A DNA stretch of 64,000 nt from Roseateles_B sp051857535. GTDB taxonomy: Bacteria > Pseudomonadota > Gammaproteobacteria > Burkholderiales > Burkholderiaceae_C. Position 1 is the first letter of the stretch. Each line of letters begins with the position of its first letter. Of this stretch, positions 45,057 through 53,818 are shown piece by piece. The stretch is from assembly GCF_051857535.1 (NCBI RefSeq), contig NZ_JBPZGY010000007.1:162524-226523 (forward strand), given 5' to 3'. The notes under the pieces are model-generated. The model had not been told where the DNA came from. It worked only from the letters and a program-made list of their open reading frames with translations, and made no database searches. The position numbers and the translations under genes were made by a program.

Positions 45057-47066
45057 TCAGCCCTTGATGCCGCCCTTGGAGAGATCAAGGTCCAGGTCCA
45101 CAGGCCCCGCCACCGGCGAGGGAGCACCGCGGCGCTGAAAGGGCATGGTGGCCATCATGGACGTGGGGCTGCCCTGGCGACTGGCATCCAGAGGCAGGAA
45201 CAGGTCGATGTCCTCACCACGAACCTCATGCTCGGAGATGTCTCGGGCGACGGCATACAGCATGAGGATGTCGCGATAGGCGGGCAGGTCGAAGGCACGG
45301 CCATCGGGGTCACCATGGGCCAGCAGGGTCTGGATCAGCTGCATGGTCATGGCGGCATCGCGCCAGCTCTGCACGATCAGCTCGGTGGCCTGCGCGTAGG
45401 CCAGCAGGCCCTCGCCGGCGGCGATGTCGTCGTTCCAAACCGGCGCCTGGGCATGGAAGCGTTCACTGAACTCATTGGCCACGCGCTCGAAGCCGGTCTG
45501 ATCACCATGGCGCTGAAGGATCTCCATGAGCTTCAGGTGGGGCAGCGCGGTATGCCGGCCCTTCTCATGCAGGCGCTGTGAGAGCAGCTCGACGGCAGCC
45601 TCCTGCTGCCCCAGCACCATGAAGAAGTCCACCTGCTGCTCAAGATCGATCAACTCCTCCACGCTGACCCCGTCCACCGCCGAGCGTTCGGGCAAGGTCT
45701 GCAGAGGCTGGAGGTCGGTGTTGGCCTGTGGCATGTCCAGCAGCTGCAGGCTGACTGCTTCGGCATCCTCGGCCGACACCGGCGCGGTCCGCGCGAAGGG
45801 GGTGGCCGCGGTGTCCTCCTGAATAGGTGGGAGTTCGCTGTTGAGGAAATCCCGGCCCACGGCATCCTCCGCTGGCTCGGGCTGGGCATGCAGCGCCGCG
45901 GTGGTGTCGTGGGCAGTGGGTGTCGGCCCTGCCTCGGCAGCGAGCGCCATGGCGGCTGCGCTCGGGGCCTTGCTATCGCCTGCCCGAGTCGAGCCGGCCT
46001 CCGGCACATGGGCCCACCACGCCTCATGTGTGGCGCGGCGAAGGCTCTGCAACTGCATGAACAGCCACGCGCAGGCCACCGCCAGCAGCAGGCTGATCCC
46101 GGCCAGCATCAGCAACCAGCTGCGATCAACACCTTGTGGGTGGCGCAACTGGGCGGAGAGCTGCTTCAAGGTGTCCTGCACTTCCTTCGCTTCGGCACGC
46201 ACCCGAGCCAGCTCGACTTCGAGCTGCTTCACCTGCTGCTGCGACTCCAGCACCGCCGAGGGCGACGGCTCCGAGGAGGCCGCGGCCAGCACCTCGGGGG
46301 CCTCCAGCTGCAACCGAGGTGCCTTGCCACCCAACGGCGCCGAGGACGCTGATGCATGGGCCTCAGCCGCGGGGACAGCCCTGGACTTGCCTGCTTGCTT
46401 AGCGGCCCCGCGGGTGCTGGTGGACTTCTTCAGCGACGCTTCAGGCTGCGAGGCAGAGGATGCAGTTGGGGCCTGCGTTGGGACTTGCGTTGGGATTTGC
46501 GTTGGCGCCTGAGCAGCGCCCTGAGCCGGCACCGCCCGACCAGGCGCCAGCAAGTCGCCCGCCTTGGACCCGGGTGTTGCCAGCGCGGCGCGCAATGCCG
46601 GTGAGTAGAGTTCATCCCCTTCCAGCATCGCAGGCGGCTCGCTGCGCATGCCAGAGGGCTGGGGGTCGATCAATGCCGTGAACTGGCGCGTGTAGCGCGT
46701 CGGGCAGCCCAGGCTCAGACTGACGCTGACCAGCGGCTCATCAATGGGAATCAGGCTGCTTACCCGCACCGCATTGATCTCGCCCTCGGTACGCCCCAGC
46801 AACTGCACCTGCACCTGATCGGCAGGCAAGCGTGTTTCCCCGGCAACCAGCACCGCCTTCACACAGTCCGGGCTGAGACCTTCGCCTGGCAGCAGTTGCA
46901 AGGGAAAGACCAGGCGCAAAGGCTGGAACAGTGCCGAATGCGTCTGCGGCGCCCCCACGTTCAGCGCCGCGGACGGCATGGCGAGAGAAAGGCCGACGCC
47001 CACCACCGCCAACCATGAGCTTGCGGAACGTGCCTGGGACGCCTCTGGCTTCGTTGTTCGGAGCAT
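45057..47066 (-). CDS. FimV-like peptidoglycan/pilus-hub protein
   Basis: A 669-residue protein with a signal peptide (SSWLAVVGVGLSLAMPSAAL). A FimV N-terminal-type domain follows (LNVGAPQTHSALFQPLRLVF, ending YTRQFTALIDP). Next come a Pro/Thr/Gln-rich linker with PTQVPTQAPT repeats, a coiled coil (about 300-330), one membrane helix (WLLMLAGISLLLAVACAWLF) and a cytoplasmic TPR-like end starting VEELIDLEQQVDFFM. FimV proteins organise polar type IV pili and twitching. No LysM motif was recognised. The start at 47066 is chosen to give the signal peptide. Convergent with the aminotransferase, 16 bases apart. Confidence 0.78.
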   Translation of the reverse strand: MLRTTKPEASQARSASSWLAVVGVGLSLAMPSAALNVGAPQTHSALFQPLRLVFPLQLLPGEGLSPDCVKAVLVAGETRLPADQVQVQLLGRTEGEINAVRVSSLIPIDEPLVSVSLSLGCPTRYTRQFTALIDPQPSGMRSEPPAMLEGDELYSPALRAALATPGSKAGDLLAPGRAVPAQGAAQAPTQIPTQVPTQAPTASSASQPEASLKKSTSTRGAAKQAGKSRAVPAAEAHASASSAPLGGKAPRLQLEAPEVLAAASSEPSPSAVLESQQQVKQLEVELARVRAEAKEVQDTLKQLSAQLRHPQGVDRSWLLMLAGISLLLAVACAWLFMQLQSLRRATHEAWWAHVPEAGSTRAGDSKAPSAAAMALAAEAGPTPTAHDTTAALHAQPEPAEDAVGRDFLNSELPPIQEDTAATPFARTAPVSAEDAEAVSLQLLDMPQANTDLQPLQTLPERSAVDGVSVEELIDLEQQVDFFMVLGQQEAAVELLSQRLHEKGRHTALPHLKLMEILQRHGDQTGFERVANEFSERFHAQAPVWNDDIAAGEGLLAYAQATELIVQSWRDAAMTMQLIQTLLAHGDPDGRAFDLPAYRDILMLYAVARDISEHEVRGEDIDLFLPLDASRQGSPTSMMATMPFQRRGAPSPVAGPVDLDLDLSKGGIKG

Positions 47067-47234
47067 GCGACTTGTAAGTACTTTGCAACAGACTCTAGCA
47101 CCAGCCGCTCCTTCGCCAAGCACTGAATTGCCACGCTAGCACCGCGTTTCCGCGACGCCCCGCCAGTTGTTAACGCTTCGTGGACAATGGGAGTGGAGCG
47201 CCCGGTTCAGGCCGGAATCACGTCGTACTGGGGC

Positions 47235-47250
47235 TGTCGCAGCCGTGACA
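47235..47250. promoter_or_regulatory. Possible Crp/Fnr-type operator at the regulator start
   Basis: TGTCGC-N4-GTGACA is a near-palindrome related to Crp-type half sites and ends 4 bases before the ATG of the Crp/Fnr gene. Binding there would block translation or transcription start and suggests autoregulation. No clear Shine-Dalgarno sequence is visible between it and the ATG. Confidence 0.35.
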
Positions 47251-47254
47251 AAGC

Positions 47255-47959
47255 ATGAGTAGCACTGTTCTTACAATTTCCGAACGCAGCAATATTGAGT
47301 CGGGTTCGTGGTTTTCCAAGCTGTCCCTGCCCCTTCGCAACGACATCCTCTCCAGGGCCGTGGTGAAGCGGGTGCCAGACGGCGCCATGCTGTCCTGCCG
47401 AGGCGAACCCGCGGAGGAATGGGTGGGCGTCGCCAAAGGCGCCGTGCGCATCAGCTCGGTTTCCCTTGCAGGCAAGCAGGTCTCCCTGACCTATGTGGAG
47501 CCTGGCACCTGGTTCGGAGACATCTCCCTGTTCGACGGCCTGCCCCGCACGCACGATGCGGCCGCTCATGGCGAGACCACGCTGCTGGTGGTGCGCAAGC
47601 CCGACTTCAAGGAGCTGCTGGAGCGCCATACCGAACTCTACGAAGCCCTGCTCCGCCTGAACTGCCGGCGCCTGCGGCTGATGTTCGACGTGGTCGAGGA
47701 CCTCAATACGCGCCCGCTGGCCGCACGCCTGGCCAAGCAGATCCTCCTGCTGGCGCGGTCCTATGGCATCGCGCAGGGCGAGGAGATCCGCATCGGCCTG
47801 CAACTGGCGCAGGAAGACCTGGCCCAGTTGCTGGGCGCGTCACGCCAGCGCGTGAACCAGGAGCTCAAGGGCTTCGAGCGAGACGGCGCGGTTCGGGTGG
47901 AGCCCACCCGCCTGGTCGTTCTCAACAAGGAAAAGCTGCTCGCCATCGCCGGGCGCTGA
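47255..47959 (+). CDS. Crp/Fnr-family transcription regulator
   Basis: A 234-residue protein with a cyclic-nucleotide-binding fold (about 20-140; GTWFGDISLFDGLPRTHDA) and a winged helix (QLAQEDLAQLLGASRQRVNQ). It lacks the N-terminal Cys cluster of Fnr, so it is not an Fe-S oxygen sensor. The effector is unknown; the cAMP-pocket positions are only partly conserved. It is divergent from the fimV-like gene. Confidence 0.88.
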   Translation: MSSTVLTISERSNIESGSWFSKLSLPLRNDILSRAVVKRVPDGAMLSCRGEPAEEWVGVAKGAVRISSVSLAGKQVSLTYVEPGTWFGDISLFDGLPRTHDAAAHGETTLLVVRKPDFKELLERHTELYEALLRLNCRRLRLMFDVVEDLNTRPLAARLAKQILLLARSYGIAQGEEIRIGLQLAQEDLAQLLGASRQRVNQELKGFERDGAVRVEPTRLVVLNKEKLLAIAGR

Positions 47960-48040
47960 TTGGCGGCGTAGGGTCAGGTCTTGCCCGAGCCACCTGCAGC
48001 CGGCTCACGCAACCTGTTCTCCACCTTCGATCGGACCCCC

Positions 48041-49117
48041 ATGGACGAATTCATCGGCACCCGCCCTCCCTCACAGGCCATTGACACAACGCGCCTGACC
48101 GCCTGGGCCGCAGCCCATGTGCCCGGCTTCGCGGGGCCCTTGCAGGTCGAGCAGTTCAAGGGCGGGCAGTCCAACCCCACCTACAAACTGATCACGCCTG
48201 GCGGCACCTACGTCATGCGGTCCAAGCCAGCACCTGTCGCCAAGCTGCTGCCCTCGGCCCATGCCATCGAACGCGAGTTCAAGGTCATGCAAGCCCTGGG
48301 GCAGACTGCGGTGCCGGTGCCGCGCATGCTGGCGCTGTGTGACGACGAAACCGTCATCGGCCGGGCCTTCTACCTCATGGAGTTTGTGGAAGGCCGCGTG
48401 CTCTGGGACCAGGGCCTACCGGGCATGACGCCTGCCCAGCGCGGCGCCATCTATGACGAGATGAACCGTGTCATCGCAGCGCTGCACAGCGTCAGACCCG
48501 AGGCCGTAGGCTTGGCGGACTACGGCAAGCCGGGCAGCTACTTCGAGCGCCAGATCGGGCGCTGGAGCAAGCAGTACATTGCCACCACGACCCTGCCTAT
48601 CCCGGCCATGGACGCGCTCATCACCTGGCTTCCCACCCATGTGCCCGAGGCCGCCCGCTCTGATGCAGAGGTCTCCGTGGTCCATGGCGATTTCCGCATG
48701 GACAACCTGGTGTTCGATCCCACCGAACCCCGCGTACTTGCCATCCTGGACTGGGAGCTGTCCACGCTGGGCCATCCGATGGCTGACTTCAGCTACCACT
48801 GCATGTCCTGGCACATCCGCAAGGCCGGGGCGGCGCATGGCCTCGCCGGCCTGGACCTCGCGTCACTGGGCATTCCGGCCGAAGCTGACTACATCCGCCG
48901 CTACTGCGAGCGCACCGGCCGTGCCGACGTGGCGGCCGTCCAGCGCGACTGGAACTTCTACATGGCCTACAACCTCTTCCGCATCGCCGCCATCCTGCAA
49001 GGGATTGCCAAGCGGGTAGAAGAAGGCACGGCCTCCAGCGAGCGCGCCCGCGAAGCAGGCGCTGGTGCCCGCCCGCTGGCGGAGCTGGCCTGGCAATTCG
49101 CGCAGAAAGCGTCCTGA
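48041..49117 (+). CDS. Aminoglycoside phosphotransferase (APH)-fold kinase, ACAD10/11 type
   Basis: A 358-residue kinase-like protein. The nucleotide Lys is in TYVMRSKP, the catalytic loop is VVHGDFRMDNL and the metal Asp is in ILDWELSTLGHP. These match the phosphotransferase family fused to or encoded with acyl-CoA dehydrogenases (ACAD10/11), which phosphorylates hydroxyacyl-CoA in relatives. It is not expected to confer aminoglycoside resistance. The start at 48041 is preferred because the preceding 20 codons cross a repeat (47971-47983). Confidence 0.85.
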   Translation: MDEFIGTRPPSQAIDTTRLTAWAAAHVPGFAGPLQVEQFKGGQSNPTYKLITPGGTYVMRSKPAPVAKLLPSAHAIEREFKVMQALGQTAVPVPRMLALCDDETVIGRAFYLMEFVEGRVLWDQGLPGMTPAQRGAIYDEMNRVIAALHSVRPEAVGLADYGKPGSYFERQIGRWSKQYIATTTLPIPAMDALITWLPTHVPEAARSDAEVSVVHGDFRMDNLVFDPTEPRVLAILDWELSTLGHPMADFSYHCMSWHIRKAGAAHGLAGLDLASLGIPAEADYIRRYCERTGRADVAAVQRDWNFYMAYNLFRIAAILQGIAKRVEEGTASSERAREAGAGARPLAELAWQFAQKAS

Positions 49118-49155
49118 AACCCGGGTGGGGCATCGGGCCCGGCCAAGGACGGCCC

Positions 49156-49902
49156 TCACTGGGTTGAATCAGGCTCCGGCAGAGTCCCGTGCATCGTGGT
49201 GCTGGAGGGCACGCTGGGCCAGGGGCTGGAATCACCCAGCGCCTGGCTCACGCGTTCGGCCGCCTCGGCCGCAATCTCGCAGAGCTTGTGCAGTGACTGC
49301 ACGTCATTCAGCCGTGGCTCCTCCATGGCCATGCGCAGATACAGATTGCCGCGCATGCTCATCAGCACAAAAGGCCGGCCTGGCGTCACCAGGTCCTGGG
49401 ACACGCGCGCCAGCGCCTCACTGAATCGCCCTTCGATCCACACATGCAGGAGTTCCCGGGCCACGCCCAGCACGCCGAAACGGGCGCGGACGATCTTGGA
49501 GCTGATCTGGGTGAGCTTGGGGAACATCACCAACCAGCGCATTTCCTCCGGGGTGTCGGTGTCGACGCGGGTGCGCAGGGTGTCGGTGTAGGCCTCGAAG
49601 ACGGCACCTTCCAGTTGCTCCATCAGCTGTTGCTCGATCACCATCATCTGGAGATCCCCATGCAGGCGGGCCTCGTAGCGGATCCTCAGCTCATGGCCGG
49701 GGATGTAGGCCCGCTGCGACGGCCCCCACTCGATGCGCACCGCACCGCCTGCGCGGCCAGGTGGCATATCCAGTATGAAGCCCTGGCCTTCAGCCACGAC
49801 ACGCAACTGCCCGCCAAGCGAGTCCGCCCAATCGGCGATGGGTTTCCAGCGTGCCGCGTTTGCTCGCGCCACGAACCAATGCTGAAGTTGTTTGATTACC
49901 AT
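49156..49902 (-). CDS. Conserved hypothetical protein
   Basis: A 248-residue soluble protein that I do not recognise. It begins MVIKQLQHWFVARANAARW, has a beta-rich N-terminal half (VRIEWGPSQRAYIPGHELRI) and a mixed C-terminal half with MRWLVMFPKL. No signal peptide, membrane segment or catalytic motif is seen. The coding sequence is well shaped and GC-typical, so it is probably real. The start at 49902 is chosen over 49929. Confidence 0.7.
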   Translation of the reverse strand: MVIKQLQHWFVARANAARWKPIADWADSLGGQLRVVAEGQGFILDMPPGRAGGAVRIEWGPSQRAYIPGHELRIRYEARLHGDLQMMVIEQQLMEQLEGAVFEAYTDTLRTRVDTDTPEEMRWLVMFPKLTQISSKIVRARFGVLGVARELLHVWIEGRFSEALARVSQDLVTPGRPFVLMSMRGNLYLRMAMEEPRLNDVQSLHKLCEIAAEAAERVSQALGDSSPWPSVPSSTTMHGTLPEPDSTQ

Positions 49903-49957
49903 GGGCAGGCAGTGTGCATCCAGGAGCACCGCGATCGCGGCAGACAGGAGAGCGACG

Positions 49958-50641
49958 ATGATCGACGTTTACACATGGGCAACGCCCAACGGCCACAAGG
50001 TCCACATCATGCTGGAGGAGTGTGCCCTGCCTTATCGTGTCGTTCCAGTAGATATCGGCAGCGGTGCACAGTTTGAACAACACTTCCTGCAGATCAGCCC
50101 CAACAACAAAATCCCGGCCATCGTCGACCACGACGGGCCTGACGGCAAGGAAATCTCACTGTTCGAGTCCGGGGCCATTCTGCTCTATCTGGCCGGCAAG
50201 ACCGGCCGCCTGCTGCCTGCCGATGTGCGCGGCAAGTACGAGGTGCTGCAATGGCTGATGTTCCAGATGGGCTCGGTGGGTCCCATGCTGGGGCAGGCGC
50301 ATCACTTCAGGCTCTACGCGCCAGAGAAGCTGCCCTACGCCATCGAGCGCTACACCAAGGAGGCCCAGCGCCTCTATGGCGTGATCAACCGCCGCCTGGC
50401 CGCCAGTACCTATCTGGGAGGCAAGGAGTACAGCATTGCTGACATCGCCGTCTTCCCCTGGCTGCGCTCCTGGAAGAACCAGGGCGTGGAGCTGTCGGAC
50501 TATCCCCACCTCAGGGGCTGGTTCGATGAAATCGCCAATAGACCCGCCGTTTTGCGCGGCCTGGAGGTGCTTGCGGACCAGCGCCAGCCACTCACCACAG
50601 ACAAGGCGCGCCAGGTCCTCTTCGGCCAGCAGGGCAGCTGA
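49958..50641 (+). CDS. Glutathione S-transferase, YfcG/YghU (Nu) type
   Basis: A 227-residue enzyme with an N-terminal thioredoxin-like domain (MIDVYTWATPNGHKVHIML, cis-Pro in NNKIPAIVD, GSH loop FESGAILLYLA) and a helical C-terminal domain (YSIADIAVFPWLRSW). Nu-class members act as disulfide-bond reductases. The start at 49958 follows AGGAG. It is divergent from the hypothetical gene at 49156-49902. Confidence 0.9.
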   Translation: MIDVYTWATPNGHKVHIMLEECALPYRVVPVDIGSGAQFEQHFLQISPNNKIPAIVDHDGPDGKEISLFESGAILLYLAGKTGRLLPADVRGKYEVLQWLMFQMGSVGPMLGQAHHFRLYAPEKLPYAIERYTKEAQRLYGVINRRLAASTYLGGKEYSIADIAVFPWLRSWKNQGVELSDYPHLRGWFDEIANRPAVLRGLEVLADQRQPLTTDKARQVLFGQQGS

Positions 50642-50737
50642 CCCTGACCGGACAAGCGCTGAGTGACGGACTTCCAAGGCTCCCAGCTCATGGAACCGAG
50701 CACAAGCAGCGCAGGTCTTGCTTACAGCACCAGGGGA

Positions 50738-50754
50738 GGCTCAAGCCTTGAGCC
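50738..50754. repeat. 17-base palindrome between convergent genes
   Basis: GGCTCAAGCCTTGAGCC is a perfect 8+1+8 palindrome lying between the convergent glutathione transferase and flagellar-rod-like genes. It could be a weak bidirectional transcription stop; it lacks a T run. Confidence 0.4.
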
Positions 50755-50766
50755 GGTAGGGGAGCC

Positions 50767-51057
50767 TCAGGCCTTGATGTCCAGCAGCGCGCCCTCGGCC
50801 CGCACCTGAGTCTGCAGCACCTTCAGATTGGCCACATAGGCATAGGTGGCCGAGCGCTGCTCCACGATCTCCTTCTCGATCTGCACCGAGGTCGTGGCGT
50901 TGGTCGCCTCACGCGTCAAGGTATCGGACTGCTTCTGGTCCTGTCCATCCATGGACTCCGGTCGCCTGGCCGCGACGGCCAGATTTTCGGAGCTGGCACG
51001 CAGGCGCTCGTTCGCTGCGGACATGCCGGATAGCGCGGTGCTCAAGCTGATGGCCAT
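50767..51057 (-). CDS. Miniature flagellar rod (FlgC)-like protein
   Basis: A 96-residue protein with the rod-protein N-terminus (MAISLSTALSGMSAANERLR, then ASSENLA) and a rod-like C-terminal helix (SVQIEKEIVEQRSATYAYVA, ending LLDIKA). The central part of normal FlgC, which is about 135-150 residues, is missing, and ENLAN is replaced by ENLAVA. No flagellar genes flank it. It may be a free-standing relative of rod proteins with its own role, or a FlgC shrunk by deletion; the clean frame favours a real gene. Confidence 0.75.
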   Translation of the reverse strand: MAISLSTALSGMSAANERLRASSENLAVAARRPESMDGQDQKQSDTLTREATNATTSVQIEKEIVEQRSATYAYVANLKVLQTQVRAEGALLDIKA

Positions 51058-51214
51058 GAAGATCTCCGAAAGATGGACCGTGATTGGCCGCCTTATCGAC
51101 CGACCACGCCAGAACTTTAGCCCTGCTCTTCAGAATCGGCGAGTTTTTTGAAGGCATGGCTGACCGACAGGCCCAAGAAATGACGCGTTGTGCCGACTTT
51201 CACCGCCCCAAACG

Positions 51215-51240
51215 CAAAAAGGCCCGCCGAAGCGGGCCTT
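51215..51240 (-). terminator. Terminator of the PAS-GGDEF gene
   Basis: On the minus strand a 9-base stem AAGGCCCGC / GCGGGCCTT with TTCG loop runs into a T run, 20 bases after the stop at 51260. Confidence 0.8.
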
Positions 51241-51259
51241 GCCAAGGCTGGCGCCGGCC

Positions 51260-52198
51260 TCAGCCGGCCAACTCCTCGAAAGTACCTGCCGGCACATAGA
51301 CGCGCACGCTGTCGCCTCCGGCGGCTTTGGCCTCGGTACAGGCCAGGGCAGCGGCGCCCAGCACCGCATCAACCGTTTCCAGGGTGGGCTGCAACTGCAC
51401 CACGCCCACGCAAGCCTTCACCCTCGTACGGTGCAGCCCCCAGCGCAGGCGATAGGCCGCGATCGAGGAGCGGACCTTGTCCGCCACGATCTGGGCATAG
51501 TGCTGGTCGCAGTCCGGCAGCAGAACTGCGAAGTGATCGTTCTCCAGCCGCGCCACCAGGTCGGAGGCCCGCACCTTGGTCACCAGCATCTGACCCAGTC
51601 CGTAGAGGAAATGGTCGGCCACCTCGGTGCCCATGCCGTGGATGACCTCGCTGAACTTGTCCACATCGACCCACAGCACGGAAACAGGCTCATGGCGACG
51701 GCTACCCACATGCTCGGACAGGCGGCGCTCGAACTCACGGCGGTTGGCCAGCTCGGTCAGCACGTCATGCTTGGCTGTCCAGGTGGGCTGCATGCGCAAC
51801 TGACGCGCAGCCGTGACATCCTCGATGATCCACAGAGCCTCGCCGGCCGGCTTGTCCCAATGCACGGGCGTGGCCTGCACCCGCCCCCAGAAGCGAGAGC
51901 CGTCGCGGCGCACATGCTCAATCTCCTCGTCCAGCGGACGCCCTGCACCAAAGGCGGCGCCCATGCGCTCCATGAGGCCTTGATGCGAAAGATCGGACAC
52001 GAAGATGCTGCGCGTGGGCTGCAGGCAGAGGTCGGTGTCGTCACCATGGCCGAACAGGTGATTGAACTGCTCACTGACCACCTGGAAGCTGCCCTGGTCG
52101 ACAAAGCACAGCGCGCTGGGCGCTCTCACCATCAGGGCACGCATGCGGGCGGCGGTCGTTTCCGAGCCATGGGCCTGGGCCTCGTTCGTGGCTTGCAT
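51260..52198 (-). CDS. PAS-GGDEF protein with degenerate active site
   Basis: A 312-residue cytoplasmic protein: PAS domain (about 20-135, with EEIEHVRRDGSRFWGRVQ) and GGDEF domain (about 140-305). The active-site signature reads ENDHF (residues 219-223) instead of GGDEF, so cyclase activity is unlikely. The inhibitory-site motif RxxD is intact as RASD (210-213), exactly five residues before, so the domain may bind c-di-GMP as a receptor. The metal-binding DVDKF is kept. Single gene with its own terminator. Confidence 0.85.
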   Translation of the reverse strand: MQATNEAQAHGSETTAARMRALMVRAPSALCFVDQGSFQVVSEQFNHLFGHGDDTDLCLQPTRSIFVSDLSHQGLMERMGAAFGAGRPLDEEIEHVRRDGSRFWGRVQATPVHWDKPAGEALWIIEDVTAARQLRMQPTWTAKHDVLTELANRREFERRLSEHVGSRRHEPVSVLWVDVDKFSEVIHGMGTEVADHFLYGLGQMLVTKVRASDLVARLENDHFAVLLPDCDQHYAQIVADKVRSSIAAYRLRWGLHRTRVKACVGVVQLQPTLETVDAVLGAAALACTEAKAAGGDSVRVYVPAGTFEELAG

Positions 52199-52350
52199 CA
52201 GCTTCTCCTTGGAGCGGCCTGCCCGATCGCAGGCACGTACCCCTTAGGTGTAACGCTTTTGCCTGGCAATGGAAACCCCGAACAAGCCCAATTCCGCTGG
52301 ACAGTTGCGCCTGCGCAGAACAGACGCCTGGCACCCTCGGCGACAACTGC

Positions 52351-52848
52351 TCAACGGCAGGCTTCAGGATCAGGCCGGGCGTGACGCTCGCGGTCCCTGG
52401 CATCAGGCGGGCTGCCATGGTCCAGCAGCACACGCCATTGACCGTCGGGCTCCTTGCGCCAGAGGGTGTGGAAGCGTCCGATCAAGGCGCCATCATTCCC
52501 GAAGACTGGGCCGCTGGTATGCGCGAGTCGCTCTGGCTCCAGCATCTCGGCCAGGTCCGGATACCAGCTGAACGGTGCGGCGGGTTCGGCGTAGAAGCGC
52601 TGCCAATACGTACGGACAGCGTCCCGCCCCTTCAAGGGCGTCGGGCCACTGTGAAAGACGGCCGGGTCTGCCACGAAACCAGCAAAGGCCTGCAGATCGC
52701 GCTGGGCCATGGTGGCGGCAAAGGCGCATTCACGGCGCCACAGTTCGACATCAGCCGAGGCGGGCGGTGCGGCCAGGGCCGGCACGGCGGGGGCAAGCAC
52801 GCCCCCAAGGAGACACAGACGCAAGGAGTACACAAGCAGTGGCCGCAT
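52351..52848 (-). CDS. Secreted SnoaL-like/DUF4440 protein
   Basis: A 165-residue protein with a signal peptide (MRPLLVYSLRLCLLGGVLAP, cleavage near ALA-AP) and an NTF2-like fold: FAATMAQRDLQAFAGFVADP, GRDAVRTYWQRFY and WRVLLDHGSPP are DUF4440-type segments. Catalytic function is unknown. The start at 52848 gives the signal peptide; the ribosome site is weak. Confidence 0.8.
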   Translation of the reverse strand: MRPLLVYSLRLCLLGGVLAPAVPALAAPPASADVELWRRECAFAATMAQRDLQAFAGFVADPAVFHSGPTPLKGRDAVRTYWQRFYAEPAAPFSWYPDLAEMLEPERLAHTSGPVFGNDGALIGRFHTLWRKEPDGQWRVLLDHGSPPDARDRERHARPDPEACR

Positions 52849-53818
52849 TGGCAGGCTCCCTAGGTCAAGGTGGCACGAGATCTGCATGATTCCATGCCTC
52901 GAACAGCGCGGCATGGGCTGAAAGTCATGTTCAGCAGTTGCTCGCCGCGGGTCTGCCCGAAGGGCTTCTAGCGCCCCTTGCCCGCAACTGAGAAAGGTGA
53001 GCCGTTCCAGCTTTGGCGGAGGCTACTACTAGAAAGCATGAGGCCGTGAGGAAGGCTTCGACGGCCCTCCCCCGAAAGTCAGAGTGCAGGCGGTGAGCCT
53101 GGAACTGGGGCACCGTGGCGAGCAATCCTTACAGCGGGACTTGCAGCGGGAGGCGCCATCGAATCCATCGTCGGCAACGATTGGCCGTGTGCTGCAACGC
53201 TGCAAGCTCTGAGCGCCAGGGTGAAGCAGCACAAGGTCAACGCCAGCCGGCGGGTTTGCTGCCCAGGCAGAACATGGCCGCATCAGGTCCTGAAGAAACT
53301 CCTCCACCAGTGCCACACGCAGCCAGGAGTCCCTCCTCCAGCCGCGTCCTGCAGGTCACCGCCATCACCGCCGCCATTTTGACGCACGCGTGCCATGCTG
53401 CATGCCAATGCAGCATGGCCCATCGCTTATCGGGAGTCCCGCGCGATACGAGCCTGAAACTAGGCGCACCACCTACTGGACAGGATTGATCAGCCGTCCC
53501 CTGTGAAGCCGCCGAACCTGCTCTGGTTCTTAGACACCGCGCCGTCAGCCGCGCAATCCATAAACCATTCGTCAGCCGCCATCGCGATGGCAGCGAACAG
53601 GCGAGGCCAGTGCCGCAGGGCTAAGAACCGATCCTGGTACGCGCTGGCGCCGAACCATGTCGTCCAGCCTTGCTCTGAAAGAGTCTCACATGACCATCGC
53701 AGGCCTTCCCCGCACACCTCGAAATTACTAGTGATCAAGCCTCCTGGGAACGCTGTCCATGGGCATCCGCCCTGCGTCACCAGTGTCCATGCGAGGCGGC
53801 GGGATCAACAGGGCCTGC
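52849..53818. other. 970-base region without a convincing gene
   Basis: Several short frames on both strands overlap one another and show no family features. The longest minus-strand one, 53490-53780, encodes 96 residues rich in Trp and Phe with no recognised motif. A 12-base inverted repeat lies at 53392-53419. GC falls at the right side, marking entry into the biosynthetic block. It may be decayed sequence at an island edge. Confidence 0.5.
53392..53419. repeat. 12-base perfect inverted repeat
   Basis: Arms GCCATGCTGCAT and ATGCAGCATGGC surround the 4-base loop GCCA. No T run follows, so this is not a standard terminator. It could be an operator, a mobile-element end or a remnant of one. 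Confidence 0.6.

Noticed and set aside
48041..49117. Aminoglycoside resistance by the APH-fold kinase
   Set aside because: The sequence matches the ACAD10/11-type phosphotransferases, not antibiotic kinases, so a resistance call is not supported.
53490..53780. 96-codon minus-strand frame in the gene-poor region
   Set aside because: No family features, no clear ribosome site, and overlapping frames on the other strand are equally open.
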